This document shows positions 1-8,414 of a DNA stretch of 45,383 bases, in pieces. The position numbers were made by a program, and so were the translations under genes. How positions within the stretch are numbered: the stretch's first letter is position 1; each line of letters starts with the position of its first letter. Origin of the DNA: Pseudomonadota bacterium (lineage in GTDB: Bacteria > Pseudomonadota > Gammaproteobacteria > Steroidobacterales > Steroidobacteraceae); the NCBI GenBank assembly GCA_023423065.1, contig JAFAGC010000047.1, positions 1 through 45,383 of the forward strand. Direction: 5' to 3'. The notes under the pieces are model-generated. The model made no database searches. It saw only the letters and a program-made list of their open reading frames with translations, and had not been told where the DNA came from.

Positions 1-2672
1 CCTTCGATTTGCGCACGCTGCAGGATTGGGTGATCCGGCCGCAATTGCGCAATCTCAGCGGCGTGACCGACGTGAACACGATCGGTGGCCACGTCCGCCA
101 GGTGCACGTGCTGCCCGACGTGGCGCGGATGGTGGCCTTCGACCTGACGTTCGATGACCTGATCGAAGCGATTGAGCGAAACAACGCCAGCATGGGCGCC
201 GGCTACATCGAGCGCCACGGCGAAGAGCTGCTGATCCGCGTCCCGGGCCAGATCGAGAACGAAGAGGCGCTGCGCGACGTCGTCGTCGGCTTGCGCGAAG
301 GCGTGCCGCTGCGGCTCGGCGAAGTCGCGCAGATCGCCGAAGGCTCGGAGCTGCGCACCGGCGCCGCCACCCGCGATGGACGCGAAGTCGTCATGGGCAC
401 CGTGTTCATGCTGATCGGCGAGAACAGTCGTGAAGTCGCGCAGCGGGCGGGCGCGAAGCTCCGGGAAATCGACGCCGCGCTGCCGCCCGGCGTGACGGCC
501 CACGCGGTGTACGACCGCACGCAGCTGGTCGATCGCAGCATCGCCACGGTCTCCAGGAATCTCGCCGAGGGCGCGCTGCTGGTCATCGCCGTGTTGTTCG
601 TGCTGCTGGGCAATCTGCGCGCGGCGCTCATCACGGCCGCCGTGATACCGCTGACCATGCTGCTCACGATCAGCGGCATGGTGCAGAACCGCGTCTCCGC
701 CAATCTCATGAGCCTGGGCGCGATCGATTTCGGCCTCATCGTCGACGGCGCCGTCATCATCGTGGAGAACTGTCTGCGGCGCTTCGGCGAGCGGCAGCGC
801 GAGCTCGGGCGGTTGCTCGCGCGCGAAGAACGTTTCGAAGTCGCGGCCGCCGCCAGCGGCGAGGTCATCCGGCCGAGCCTCGTCGGCCTGCTGATCATCG
901 CCGCTGTCTATCTACCCATATTCGCGCTGGGCGGCGTCGAGGGAAAGACCTTCCACCCGATGGCCATCACCGTGGTCATGGCGCTCACCGCGGCCATGGC
1001 GTTGTCGCTGACCTTCGTGCCGGCGGCGGTGGCGCAGTTCGTCACCGGGAGGATCGACGAGAACGAAACCCGGCTCATGCGGGCGGCCCACCGGGGTTAT
1101 CGTCCGCTGCTGGTCCGGGCGATGAAGCACCGGCGCCTGGTCGTGGGCGGTGCGGCCGGATTCGTCATCGCCTGTGGGCTGCTGGCGACCCGGCTCGGAA
1201 CGGAATTCATTCCCGGCCTCGACGAGGGCGACATCGCGCTGCACGCGATGCGCATTCCGGGCACGAGCCTCACGCAGGCGGTGACGATGCAGGCGCAGCT
1301 CGAGCGCCGGCTGAAGCAATTCCCGGAGGTTCGCGAAGTCGTCTCGCGCATCGGCACGGCGGAGATCGCCACCGACCCCATGCCTCCGTCGGTGACGGAT
1401 ACGCTCGTTCTCGTGCATCCGCGCGAGCGCTGGCCCGACCCCGGCAAGCCGCGCGAAATGCTGATCGCGGAGATGGAGAAGGCCGTGAGCGCGATCCCGG
1501 GCAACAGCTACGAATTCACGCAGCCGGTCGAGATGCGCATGAACGAATTGATCGCGGGCGTACGCGCCGAGGTCGCCATCAAGATCCATGGCGATTCGCT
1601 CGACGAGCTCGCGCGCATCGCGGAGCGCGTCGAGGGCGTCGTGCGCGACGTCGAGGGTGCCGCGGACGTGAAGACCGAACAGGTCGCGGGCCTTCCCTCG
1701 CTCGTCATCAGCCCCGATCGCGCGGCGATCGCGCGCCACGGCCTCACCGTCGCGGACGTGCAGCAGACCGCCGCGATCGCATTCGGCGGCGCGCCCGCGG
1801 GCCGGATGTTCGAAGGCGACAAGCGCTTCGACATCGTCGTGCGCCTGCCCGAGGGGCGACGCACCGACGCCCGCGCGATCGCCGACCTGCCCGTGGCGTT
1901 GCCAGTGAAACTCGGCGCCGAGGAACACGGCACGGCCTTCGCGCCCAACTTCGTGCCGCTCGGCTCGCTCGCGAGCATCGAACTACTCACCGGGCCCAAC
2001 CAGGTCAGCCGCGAGAACGGCAAGCGCCGCATCGTGGTCACGGCAAACGTGCGCGGCCGCGACCTCGGCTCGTTCGTCGGCGAAGTGCGCGAGCGCGTCG
2101 CCTCGCTCGAGCTGCCGCAGGGATACTGGATCGGTTACGGCGGCACGTTCGAGCAGCTCATCGCCGCGACGGAGCGCCTGAGCGTGGTGGTGCCCGTCGT
2201 ACTGCTGATCATATTCGGCATGCTGTTCATGGCCTTTGGATCGGCCCGCGACGCGGCGATGGTTTTCTCGGGAGTGCCGCTCGCGCTGACCGGGGGCGTG
2301 CTCGCGCTGTGGGCGCGCGGCATTCCATTCTCGATCTCCGCGGGCGTGGGATTCATCGCGGTTTCCGGCATCGCGGTGCTGAACGGCCTGGTGATGGTTT
2401 CGTTCATCCGCAAACTGCGCGCGGATGGCCTCGAGCTGGCGGAAGCCATCGTCGTCGGCGCAACGACGCGCCTGCGGCCGATCCTCATGACGGCGCTGGT
2501 CGCGAGTCTCGGCTTCGTGCCCATGGCGCTCAACACCGGGACCGGCGCGGAGGTGCAGCGGCCGTTGGCAACGGTCGTGATCGGCGGAATCCTCTCCGCG
2601 ACCGCCTTGAGCCTGGTCGTACTACCGGCCCTGTATCGGCTTGCGGCACGCGATGGCTTTCGTGTTACATAA
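1..2672 (+). CDS. Heavy-metal efflux RND pump, inner-membrane subunit (CzcA/CusA family), 5'-truncated by the window edge
   Basis: This is the proton-driven RND component of a tripartite metal efflux system that exports ions such as Zn, Co, Cd or Cu/Ag across the envelope. The reading frame is open from the left edge, so the true start lies outside; about 890 residues are visible against roughly 1030-1050 for the family, so about 150 N-terminal residues are missing. The HME-RND signature DFGLIVDGAVIIVEN in transmembrane helix 4 is encoded at 726-770, with the acidic residues of the proton relay intact. Clusters of hydrophobic helices follow at about 560-1050 and 2180-2650, with periplasmic porter domains before and between them. 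The metal cannot be read from the sequence. The membrane-fusion and outer-membrane partners would be expected upstream. The next gene begins 47 bp downstream and is functionally unrelated. Confidence 0.93.
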   Translation, partial: FDLRTLQDWVIRPQLRNLSGVTDVNTIGGHVRQVHVLPDVARMVAFDLTFDDLIEAIERNNASMGAGYIERHGEELLIRVPGQIENEEALRDVVVGLREGVPLRLGEVAQIAEGSELRTGAATRDGREVVMGTVFMLIGENSREVAQRAGAKLREIDAALPPGVTAHAVYDRTQLVDRSIATVSRNLAEGALLVIAVLFVLLGNLRAALITAAVIPLTMLLTISGMVQNRVSANLMSLGAIDFGLIVDGAVIIVENCLRRFGERQRELGRLLAREERFEVAAAASGEVIRPSLVGLLIIAAVYLPIFALGGVEGKTFHPMAITVVMALTAAMALSLTFVPAAVAQFVTGRIDENETRLMRAAHRGYRPLLVRAMKHRRLVVGGAAGFVIACGLLATRLGTEFIPGLDEGDIALHAMRIPGTSLTQAVTMQAQLERRLKQFPEVREVVSRIGTAEIATDPMPPSVTDTLVLVHPRERWPDPGKPREMLIAEMEKAVSAIPGNSYEFTQPVEMRMNELIAGVRAEVAIKIHGDSLDELARIAERVEGVVRDVEGAADVKTEQVAGLPSLVISPDRAAIARHGLTVADVQQTAAIAFGGAPAGRMFEGDKRFDIVVRLPEGRRTDARAIADLPVALPVKLGAEEHGTAFAPNFVPLGSLASIELLTGPNQVSRENGKRRIVVTANVRGRDLGSFVGEVRERVASLELPQGYWIGYGGTFEQLIAATERLSVVVPVVLLIIFGMLFMAFGSARDAAMVFSGVPLALTGGVLALWARGIPFSISAGVGFIAVSGIAVLNGLVMVSFIRKLRADGLELAEAIVVGATTRLRPILMTALVASLGFVPMALNTGTGAEVQRPLATVVIGGILSATALSLVVLPALYRLAARDGFRVT

Positions 2673-2719
2673 TTCATTCATCTATATAGGCAAGTCCATT
2701 TCGGAACGGTGAGACGCAC

Positions 2720-3430
2720 ATGCGCGAGCAATACATCGAATACCGCGACGGCGAAACGCTGCTCGAAGGCTTTCTCTGTTACGACGAATCGCAGCCCGGT
2801 CCGCGGCCGGCGGTGATGATCAGCCACACCTGGAGTGGCCGCGATGAGTTCGTCGAACGCAAGGCGCGCCGGCTCGCGTGGCAGGGTTACGCCTGTTTCG
2901 CGCTCGACAATTTCGGCAAGGGAAAACGCGGCACGACGCCCGAAGAATGTTCGGCATTGATGAATCCGTTCATGCAGGACCGCGCGAAGTTGCTGAAACG
3001 ACTGCAGGCCGGCCTGGCGACGGTACAGGCGATGCCCATCGTCGACGCGCGCCGCATCGCGATCATGGGGTTCTGTTTCGGGGGACTGTGCGCGCTCGAC
3101 CTCGCGCGCGGTGGCGCGGACATCCGCGGCGCGATCAGCTTTCACGGAATCCTGAAACCTTCGGGGCTCACGGAACCGAAAATCCGCGCCAGGATACTCA
3201 TGCTGCACGGCTACGACGATCCGCTGGCGCCGCCGGAGGACGTCGCCGCCGTAGCCCGGGAATTCACCGCGACGGGAGCGGACTGGCAGCTGCATGCGTA
3301 CGGCCAGACAGTGCACGCCTTCACGAACCCCTCGGCGCAGAACCGCGCGGGTGGGATGCAGTACGACGAGGCCGCCGACCGGCGCTCGTGGCATGCGCTC
3401 GAGCAGTTCCTGGGTGAAATCCTCAAATAA
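2720..3430 (+). CDS. Dienelactone hydrolase family protein
   Basis: A cytoplasmic alpha/beta hydrolase of 236 residues, the usual size for the family. The nucleophile elbow GFCFGG carries Cys119, as in classical dienelactone hydrolases, which use cysteine rather than serine. Asp167 in GYDDPL and His199 in TVHAF complete a Cys-Asp-His triad. Family members open lactone rings such as dienelactone in chlorocatechol breakdown, but many homologues have unknown substrates and no aromatic-degradation genes lie nearby, so the substrate is open. The ATG at 2720 begins MREQYIEYRDG, with a purine-rich stretch (gaacggtgag) upstream. It lies between the efflux pump and an outer-membrane protein, all on the same strand. 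Confidence 0.9.
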   Translation: MREQYIEYRDGETLLEGFLCYDESQPGPRPAVMISHTWSGRDEFVERKARRLAWQGYACFALDNFGKGKRGTTPEECSALMNPFMQDRAKLLKRLQAGLATVQAMPIVDARRIAIMGFCFGGLCALDLARGGADIRGAISFHGILKPSGLTEPKIRARILMLHGYDDPLAPPEDVAAVAREFTATGADWQLHAYGQTVHAFTNPSAQNRAGGMQYDEAADRRSWHALEQFLGEILK

Positions 3431-3481
3431 TCGACCGCGCGCCGTGATAGCGTGGCGACCGGTTCCCCGGGAGCATATCGA

Positions 3482-4192
3482 ATGAAAAAAATCTCGGTCC
3501 TCGTGCTCGTGGTCGTGGCGTTGTTGATGGCGGGAATCGCCGAGGCGGCGCCCAAGAAGAAACGCACCCGGAATGCGAACCGGATCGGCCCGTATGCGGG
3601 CGCGATGGTCGCGATGTCTAGCTACACGAGCGAACAGGAAATCAACGAACCGGCCATCATCAGCTTCTTCGCGCAGCAGAACATCCCGTTCACGAACACG
3701 GTCAAGTCGACCGACGACAGCGACCTCGGCTACGAGGCGCTGTTCGGTTACCGGTTCAATCGCTACATCGCGGCCGAGCTTGGGTTGCTGCAGGTCGGCG
3801 AAGTGGAAAACCGGCTGACGGGCGACTTCGGTCCTCCGGGTGCGACCGTGCCCGGATACGTTTCGCTCGATTACCAGTTCGGCGGACCCGTGCTCGCGGC
3901 CATGGGATTCCTGCCGCTGAACGACAGGTTCGAGCTCTTCGCGCGCGGTGGCATCCTGTTCGCGAGCTCCGACCGGGACGTGAAGGTGCACATCGGCGGC
4001 GAGAGTTCGAACCTCGGCGGCACCCGCGGCGATTCGACCGAATTCGTCTACGGCGGCGGGCTGCAATTCCACGTCAACGTCATGTTCACGGTCCGTGCCG
4101 AGTACATGTTCTTCCAGGATGTCGGCGATCCGAACACCACGGGGACCGAAAGTCTCAACACCCTGGGCCTGGGTCTGCTGGTTCGTTTCTAG
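3482..4192 (+). CDS. Small outer-membrane beta-barrel protein (OmpA/opacity-like fold)
   Basis: A 236-residue protein with a Sec signal peptide (MKKISVLVLVVVALLMAG, cleavage probably after AEA) followed by a basic KKKRTR segment. The rest alternates polar and aromatic residues as amphipathic beta strands and ends in LLVRF, a C-terminal phenylalanine of the kind recognised by the BAM machinery. Length and pattern fit an 8-stranded barrel of the outer-membrane-protein beta-barrel domain type. The ATG at 3482 is chosen because the signal peptide begins there; an in-frame upstream start would add ten residues (MATGSPGAYR) before it. No ligand or enzymatic function can be assigned. Confidence 0.85.
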   Translation: MKKISVLVLVVVALLMAGIAEAAPKKKRTRNANRIGPYAGAMVAMSSYTSEQEINEPAIISFFAQQNIPFTNTVKSTDDSDLGYEALFGYRFNRYIAAELGLLQVGEVENRLTGDFGPPGATVPGYVSLDYQFGGPVLAAMGFLPLNDRFELFARGGILFASSDRDVKVHIGGESSNLGGTRGDSTEFVYGGGLQFHVNVMFTVRAEYMFFQDVGDPNTTGTESLNTLGLGLLVRF

Positions 4193-4276
4193 CTCCCGCC
4201 CACAGGGGGTCATCCGACGCGCGAACGCGGCTTCCTGGCGCTGCGCGCTGGCGAAAACCGAGGCGATACTGAGGCC

Positions 4277-5431
4277 ATGAAACAGCGAATCTTCCCCGCG
4301 CTTTTCGCCATCCCGTTCGCGCTCATGAGCGCCGATTGCAGTGGCGTCGATGCGCAAGCGCCGGTGAGGGTCGGCAATGCGTTCGTCGCGACGCCGGTGG
4401 CGCAATTCCGTGAGCCCTGGGCGATGACCTTCCTGCCGGACGGCAGGCTGCTGGTCACCGAGAAGAAAGGCGCGCTCAAGCTGGTCGACGTCGCGAGCGG
4501 CAGGGCCGGCGACATCGTCGGGATCCCCAGGATCGCGTACGGCGGCCAGGGCGGGTTCGGCGACGTGATCCTGCATCCGCGGTTCGCGGAGAACCAGACC
4601 GTTTACGTGAGTTATTCGGAGCCCGGGGAAGGCAGCACGAATGGCGCGGCCGTCGCCCGCGCGAAGCTGGTGCTCGAGGGTGACGGCGGCCGTCTCGATG
4701 GACTGACGGTGATCTGGCGCCAGGTGCCGAAGGTCTCGAGCCGTGGGCATTGGGGACATCGGCTGGCGTTCGGACCCGACGGCAAGTTGTGGATCACGTC
4801 CGGCGAGCGGCAGCAGTTCACGCCGGCGCAGGACATGAAGGGCAATCTCGGGAAGATCGTGCGCTTGAACGAGGACGGCTCCGTACCCGGCGACAATCCG
4901 TTCGTGTCGCAGGGCGGCGTGACCGCGCAGATCTGGTCGCTCGGACATCGCAATCCGCTCGGCATCGCGTTCGACGCGCAGGGCCGGCTGTACGTGCACG
5001 AGATGGGACCGCGCGGCGGCGACGAGCTCAACCTCATCGAGAAGGGAGCTAACTACGGATACCCGGTCGTCTCGAACGGCGATCACTACGACGGCCGCTC
5101 GATCCCCGATCACGACACGCGGCCGGAGTTCCGCGCACCGCTTGTCACGTGGACACCCGTGATCTCGCCCGCCGGGTTCATCATCTACTCGGGAAAGATG
5201 TTTCCGGACTGGACCGGCAATGGATTCATCGGCGGACTGTCATCGCAGTCGCTGGTGCGTGTGGAGTTCGGTCCCGACGGCCAGACCGCGCGCGAGGCGC
5301 AGCGCTTCGACATGGGCAAGCGCATCCGCGAAGTCGAGCAAGGCCCCGACGGCGCCCTCTGGCTGCTCGAGGACGAGCGCAACGGCTCCGGCGGCCGCCT
5401 CCTGAAACTGACGGCCCCAGGTGGGGATTAG
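4277..5431 (+). CDS. PQQ-dependent sugar (aldose/sorbosone-type) dehydrogenase, secreted
   Basis: A 384-residue soluble periplasmic quinoprotein of the glucose/sorbosone dehydrogenase family (YliI/Asd-like six-bladed beta-propeller), which oxidises aldoses to lactones with PQQ. A signal peptide covers about residues 1-25. Recognisable family motifs are EPWAMTFLPDGRLLVTEK in blade 1, the GHWGHRLAFGPDGKLW block with the probable catalytic histidine, GHRNPLGIAFD, and MGPRGGDELNLI followed by GANYGYP. The last residues and the stop codon (LTAPGGD, TAG at 5429-5431) lie inside the left arm of a 36-bp inverted repeat, so the natural C-terminus has probably been altered by the repeat. The gene converges on the AlkD-like gene. 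No PQQ synthesis gene is in the window. Confidence 0.9.
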   Translation: MKQRIFPALFAIPFALMSADCSGVDAQAPVRVGNAFVATPVAQFREPWAMTFLPDGRLLVTEKKGALKLVDVASGRAGDIVGIPRIAYGGQGGFGDVILHPRFAENQTVYVSYSEPGEGSTNGAAVARAKLVLEGDGGRLDGLTVIWRQVPKVSSRGHWGHRLAFGPDGKLWITSGERQQFTPAQDMKGNLGKIVRLNEDGSVPGDNPFVSQGGVTAQIWSLGHRNPLGIAFDAQGRLYVHEMGPRGGDELNLIEKGANYGYPVVSNGDHYDGRSIPDHDTRPEFRAPLVTWTPVISPAGFIIYSGKMFPDWTGNGFIGGLSSQSLVRVEFGPDGQTAREAQRFDMGKRIREVEQGPDGALWLLEDERNGSGGRLLKLTAPGGD

Positions 5432-5522
5432 GTGCCGGTGTAAAAAGTGGGGATTGTTCGAACTCGCGGCTACCGCGTGCCTCACGCAATCCCCACTTTT
5501 TACACCGGCACCTAATCCCCAC
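5421..5522. repeat. Perfect 36-bp inverted repeat (REP-like family A), convergent intergenic
   Basis: The left arm 5421-5456 and right arm 5487-5522 are exact reverse complements, separated by a 30-bp spacer that itself holds a short hairpin (cgcgg/ccgcg). The core is GGTGCCGGTGTAAAAAGTGG flanked on both sides by GTGGGGATT. The arms supply the TAG stop of both convergent genes: 5429-5431 on the plus strand and 5512-5514 on the minus strand. As RNA it would fold into a long hairpin and could act as a bidirectional terminator. A third, solo copy is at 13949-13987. It resembles the REP/BIME repeats moved by Y1 (RAYT) transposases; no such transposase is in the window. Confidence 0.9.
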
Positions 5523-6210
5523 TCCGTCTCGCGATTCGCTTGCGCGCGGCGGGGGTCGCCAGCTGGCGCAGTGCGTCCTTGCCGATCCAGCGCGGCGCGG
5601 GATCCTTCGAGGCGGCGAGTTTCTTCGCGAGCGCGACCGCGGCTTCGTTCAGCGCGACGCTGCGTTCGCCCACACCGCGCAACGCCCAGTTCACGCCCTT
5701 CTTGACGAAGTTGCGCTCGTCGGTCGCGGCCTTCTCGATCAGCGGCAGGCAGCGCGCGAGATCCTTTTCCGACACGTCCTTGTTCTTGAGCGCGACGCTC
5801 GCCAGCAGCGCGAACGACGCGCGCTTCACGTACTCCTCGCGGCTCGTGGCCCACTTGCGGATTTTCGCGAGCGCATGCGGCGTGCGCACCCACAGCGCGA
5901 AACACAGCGTGTCGCAGATCGCCCAGTTGTCGAAGTCGCGCGCCTGTTTGTCCATCTGCGCGGCGGTGACCTTCGCGGGATCGTCCACGTACGCGCACAA
6001 CATGCGCGCCTCGTAGACGCCGGTTTTCCACAACTCGAGGGCGAGCGCATGGTCGGGCCCCAGCTCCTTGCCGAGTTTCTGGATGTCCGCCATGCGCACA
6101 CCCAACGCGTTCTCGCTCGGAATCGCATAACGCGCATAACCGTCGAGGGTGGCTTTCGAGGAGCGCTTCTTCAGCCAGCCGAGCGCGTATCCGACGGTCT
6201 TGTTGGCCAT
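5512..6210 (-). CDS. DNA alkylation repair protein (AlkD-like, HEAT repeat)
   Basis: A 232-residue all-helical protein of the AlkD-type DNA glycosylase family, which removes N3- and N7-alkylated purines through a HEAT-repeat groove. The block FDNWAICDTLC carries the family's conserved W and D residues, and the surrounding helices (KIRKWATSREEYVKRASFALL and following) have HEAT periodicity. The ATG at 6210 begins MANKTVGYALGWLKK; longer in-frame readings run through the acetyltransferase gene and are not real. It starts 17 bp after the stop of the upstream acetyltransferase, which suggests one transcript. The C-terminal residues SGD and the TAG stop come from the inverted repeat at 5487-5522. 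Confidence 0.87.
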   Translation of the reverse strand: MANKTVGYALGWLKKRSSKATLDGYARYAIPSENALGVRMADIQKLGKELGPDHALALELWKTGVYEARMLCAYVDDPAKVTAAQMDKQARDFDNWAICDTLCFALWVRTPHALAKIRKWATSREEYVKRASFALLASVALKNKDVSEKDLARCLPLIEKAATDERNFVKKGVNWALRGVGERSVALNEAAVALAKKLAASKDPAPRWIGKDALRQLATPAARKRIARRSGD

Positions 6211-6227
6211 GGTGGCGCGCCTCGTTC

Positions 6228-6683
6228 TCAGAGTGGCTTCGCGAAATACACGACACGCTCGGTCTCGCGGAATCCCAAAGCGCGGTGCGCGCGCTGGCTC
6301 GCTTCGTTCTCGAGCAGCGCATCGGACGCGAGCTCCTGGCAGCCGCGCGCCCGCGCCCAGTCGCCGATCGCTTCGAACAGCATGCGAGCGACGCCCTTGC
6401 GCCGCATCGACGGGATCACGTAGACGCCCTCGACGAAGCCGACCGGCGAGGACTCCGTGCCGTTCACGTAATCGTTGCGGATCGAACCTTCGATGAAGCC
6501 GACCGGCGTCCGCTTCTCGTCGTAGACCATGAGCTGCAGGAAACGCTCGGGCTGGGCCAGCGCGATGGCCATGTAGCCGCGGTGTTCCTCCGCCGTGGCG
6601 TCGTCCCACAGGGCCCTGCGCAGTTCGAGCCAACCGGGCTGAGCGAGCGACGCGCATCGTTCGATGGTGAATTTCAAGGACAT
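6228..6683 (-). CDS. Aminoglycoside 6'-N-acetyltransferase-like GNAT protein (AAC(6')-I type)
   Basis: A 151-residue cytoplasmic GNAT acetyltransferase. Beyond the generic acetyl-CoA loop (RRKGVARML), it carries the block pattern of chromosomal AAC(6')-I enzymes: SIRNDYVNGTESSPVGFVEG, VIPSMRRKGVA, GCQELASD, and a C-terminal HRALGFRETERVVYF. Those blocks closely resemble what I recall of AAC(6')-Iy/-Iaa, which acetylate the 6'-amine of aminoglycosides such as tobramycin and amikacin. Size is also right (about 145-150). Chromosomal members can be intrinsic and weakly expressed, so resistance cannot be read from sequence alone. It is the first gene of a two-gene unit with the AlkD-like gene. An unrelated small-molecule acetyltransferase role is the alternative. 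Confidence 0.82.
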   Translation of the reverse strand: MSLKFTIERCASLAQPGWLELRRALWDDATAEEHRGYMAIALAQPERFLQLMVYDEKRTPVGFIEGSIRNDYVNGTESSPVGFVEGVYVIPSMRRKGVARMLFEAIGDWARARGCQELASDALLENEASQRAHRALGFRETERVVYFAKPL

Positions 6684-6779
6684 GCGGTGAGCCTAGCAGG
6701 CAGCGCCGACCTGCATACAGTGGTCCGGCGGATCGGGCACTGGTTGGACGCGATACGGCGCGATGAAAACAATACCGCC

Positions 6780-7031
6780 ATGCCCCTGCCCGCACACACC
6801 ATCGACAAACTGTCCGACCGATCAGGTGCTTACGTCATCTGCGTGAAATGCCGCAAATGCCGCCACGAGCGCGAGATCCTGCCGAAGTCCCTGGCTAACA
6901 TCCTCGGCTGGAACGCCACGCTCAAACAAGCCTGCACGCGCCTGCGATGCTCGAAATGCCAGGCCCGCAGCTTCGACGTCGGCATCGCGTTCGACCGCAA
7001 GCCTCGCGGATGGACCTCCAACCCCAGTTAG
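6780..7031 (+). CDS. Small zinc-ribbon-like protein of unknown function
   Basis: An 83-residue protein with two CxxC-type knuckles, CVKCRKC and later CTRLRCSKCQ, a spacing typical of a zinc ribbon, and a basic character suggesting nucleic-acid contact. The ATG at 6780 (MPLPAHTIDKL) is chosen because upstream in-frame sequence is antisense to the acetyltransferase. The ribosome-binding site is weak. The TAG stop at 7029-7031 lies a few bases before the first arm of the 43-bp repeat, so the tail may have been reshaped. Not recognised as a named family. Confidence 0.6.
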   Translation: MPLPAHTIDKLSDRSGAYVICVKCRKCRHEREILPKSLANILGWNATLKQACTRLRCSKCQARSFDVGIAFDRKPRGWTSNPS

Positions 7032-7035
7032 GGAC

Positions 7036-7414
7036 AAATGGGGACATTCCTCGTTTCCTAGCAAACGGGGACAGACCTGATATCACCGACATCCATGCAC
7101 GGCATGGACGGTGCACATGCGAATAGGGCTGAGCGTGCGCGGCGCATCCGGCGTTCGCGCAATGCACGGAGCCGGCAAGGAACACCTCAGACTGCGCCAG
7201 GCGCTTTCGATGACAGGCGGAGACAGATAACCCGCCCCCGCGGCCGGCGGGCCATCGCCTGGCTCCTTCAATAGCTGGGGCGCACCGCGGCAGCGAAACT
7301 CATCGCGTGGGCGACGGCCATTCCGTCAGCGCGGACGCGGTAATCGCCGGGACGCATCGAGCCCCACATCAAGGTCTGTCCCCGTTTGCTAGGAAACGAG
7401 GAATGTCCTCATTT
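7036..7414. mobile_element. 379-bp element bounded by 43-bp inverted repeats (REP-like family B), no transposase
   Basis: The left arm 7036-7078 and right arm 7372-7414 are inverted copies identical at 42 of 43 positions; the motif contains GGGGACATTCCTCG and ends in GGGGACAGACCT. The 293-bp interior has no convincing gene but contains hairpins, for example TCCATGC/GCATGGA at 7092-7108 and a GC-rich one near 7230-7252. It fills the gap between two convergent genes, ending 17 bp before the stop of the minus-strand gene. A third copy of the arm, alone, is at 24152-24193. A MITE-like or paired-REP element mobilised in trans is the likely reading. Confidence 0.72.
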
Positions 7415-7431
7415 CCGTCTTCACCGCCACC

Positions 7432-8373
7432 CTATCTACTGGCGGAGAATTCGAGCTTCGTGAAGACGGCGCGGGGTACGGAGGTGCAGTCGACCGAGCC
7501 GCGGGCGCCGTCGCGTTGCACGGGCTGCGCTTGAACCGCGCAGCCGCCGAGATCGATGGGCGGGACGATGCGCCCGTTCAGCACCAGATACGGCACGATG
7601 TGCGGCTCCTCGCCGGCTTCGGTCACGGGGACGCGCAGCAACAGGTATTGCGTATCGCCGGAGCCGAACTCGAGCAGCGCGGTGCGCACGCCGTTTTCGT
7701 ACGAATAGAGTCCTGGCGCGATGGAATGTCGGCCCGCGACATCGAGCGGCAGCGTGTACTCACGCCCGGCGTACGTGAACCTCGCCGACCCGCTGCCGAA
7801 CGTCGCCTCCTGGCGCCGCGCGCCCTCGCCCATGCGCGCGTTGCGCATGCGCCGCTGCGCGGGAACGGTGGCCGTCGTGGCGCCGCCAGGCAGCTTCGCG
7901 AGCGTGAGCACCGCGACCGGGGTTCCGGACGCGAATCCGATCTTCTGCAGGTAGATAGCCAGCCTCTGCCCGGCCGGATAGATGTCGAAGCCCAGCCCGC
8001 CCGGCAGTCCGGCCATGATCCAGTACTTCTTCCCGCCCTGCTCGAACTCGAGCTCGGGAAGCTCACCGCTGAAATACATCTCGACCTGGTCTGGCGGCAG
8101 GCCGCGGCTGCTCACCCATGAGCTGACGATGGGACGAAACCGTCCCGACAGCGGGCGCTTGCGGCCCGTGTACGTCGCGGTCGTGTGAAACCACTGCCCC
8201 GGCGCCGCGAGCTCCGCCTCGTCGTTCCGGGAGCGCGGGCTGCCGCCCATCACCTTTACGAGCGTGGACGGCACATAGGCCGACTCGTCGGTGTCGGCAG
8301 GCTGGGCCCATGCCGATCCCCCGCCGCTGAATCCGGCGCAGAAAACGACTGCCAATACGAGCCATTCGCGCAT
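7432..8373 (-). CDS. Secreted protein of unknown function
   Basis: A 313-residue protein with a clear Sec signal peptide (MREWLVLAVVFCAGFSGGGSAWA, cleavage after AWA). The mature part is rich in beta-strand and Gly-Pro turns, has only two cysteines near the C-terminus (GCAVQ and DCTSV, possibly a disulfide) and shows no catalytic motif I recognise. It lies 41 bp downstream of a thioredoxin-like gene on the same strand, so the two may be co-transcribed. Its 3' end abuts the right arm of the 379-bp element. Confidence 0.7.
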   Translation of the reverse strand: MREWLVLAVVFCAGFSGGGSAWAQPADTDESAYVPSTLVKVMGGSPRSRNDEAELAAPGQWFHTTATYTGRKRPLSGRFRPIVSSWVSSRGLPPDQVEMYFSGELPELEFEQGGKKYWIMAGLPGGLGFDIYPAGQRLAIYLQKIGFASGTPVAVLTLAKLPGGATTATVPAQRRMRNARMGEGARRQEATFGSGSARFTYAGREYTLPLDVAGRHSIAPGLYSYENGVRTALLEFGSGDTQYLLLRVPVTEAGEEPHIVPYLVLNGRIVPPIDLGGCAVQAQPVQRDGARGSVDCTSVPRAVFTKLEFSASR

Positions 8374-8414
8374 GCAGGCCGAACCTTAACGAATTCCGGC
8401 CGGTGCGCAGCGAG

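Noticed and set aside
912..1928. 338-codon minus-strand frame within the efflux pump
   Set aside because: Shadow of the CzcA frame; composition is typical of antisense translation.
2678..5113. 811-codon open frame on the minus strand
   Set aside because: It is antisense to three well-supported genes (hydrolase, outer-membrane protein, PQQ dehydrogenase); high G+C leaves long open antisense frames. The product is Arg/His/Asp-rich without a domain.
7083..7371. Short open frames inside the 379-bp element
   Set aside because: The Arg-rich frames on both strands lack ribosome-binding sites and recognisable sequence; not enough to call a gene.
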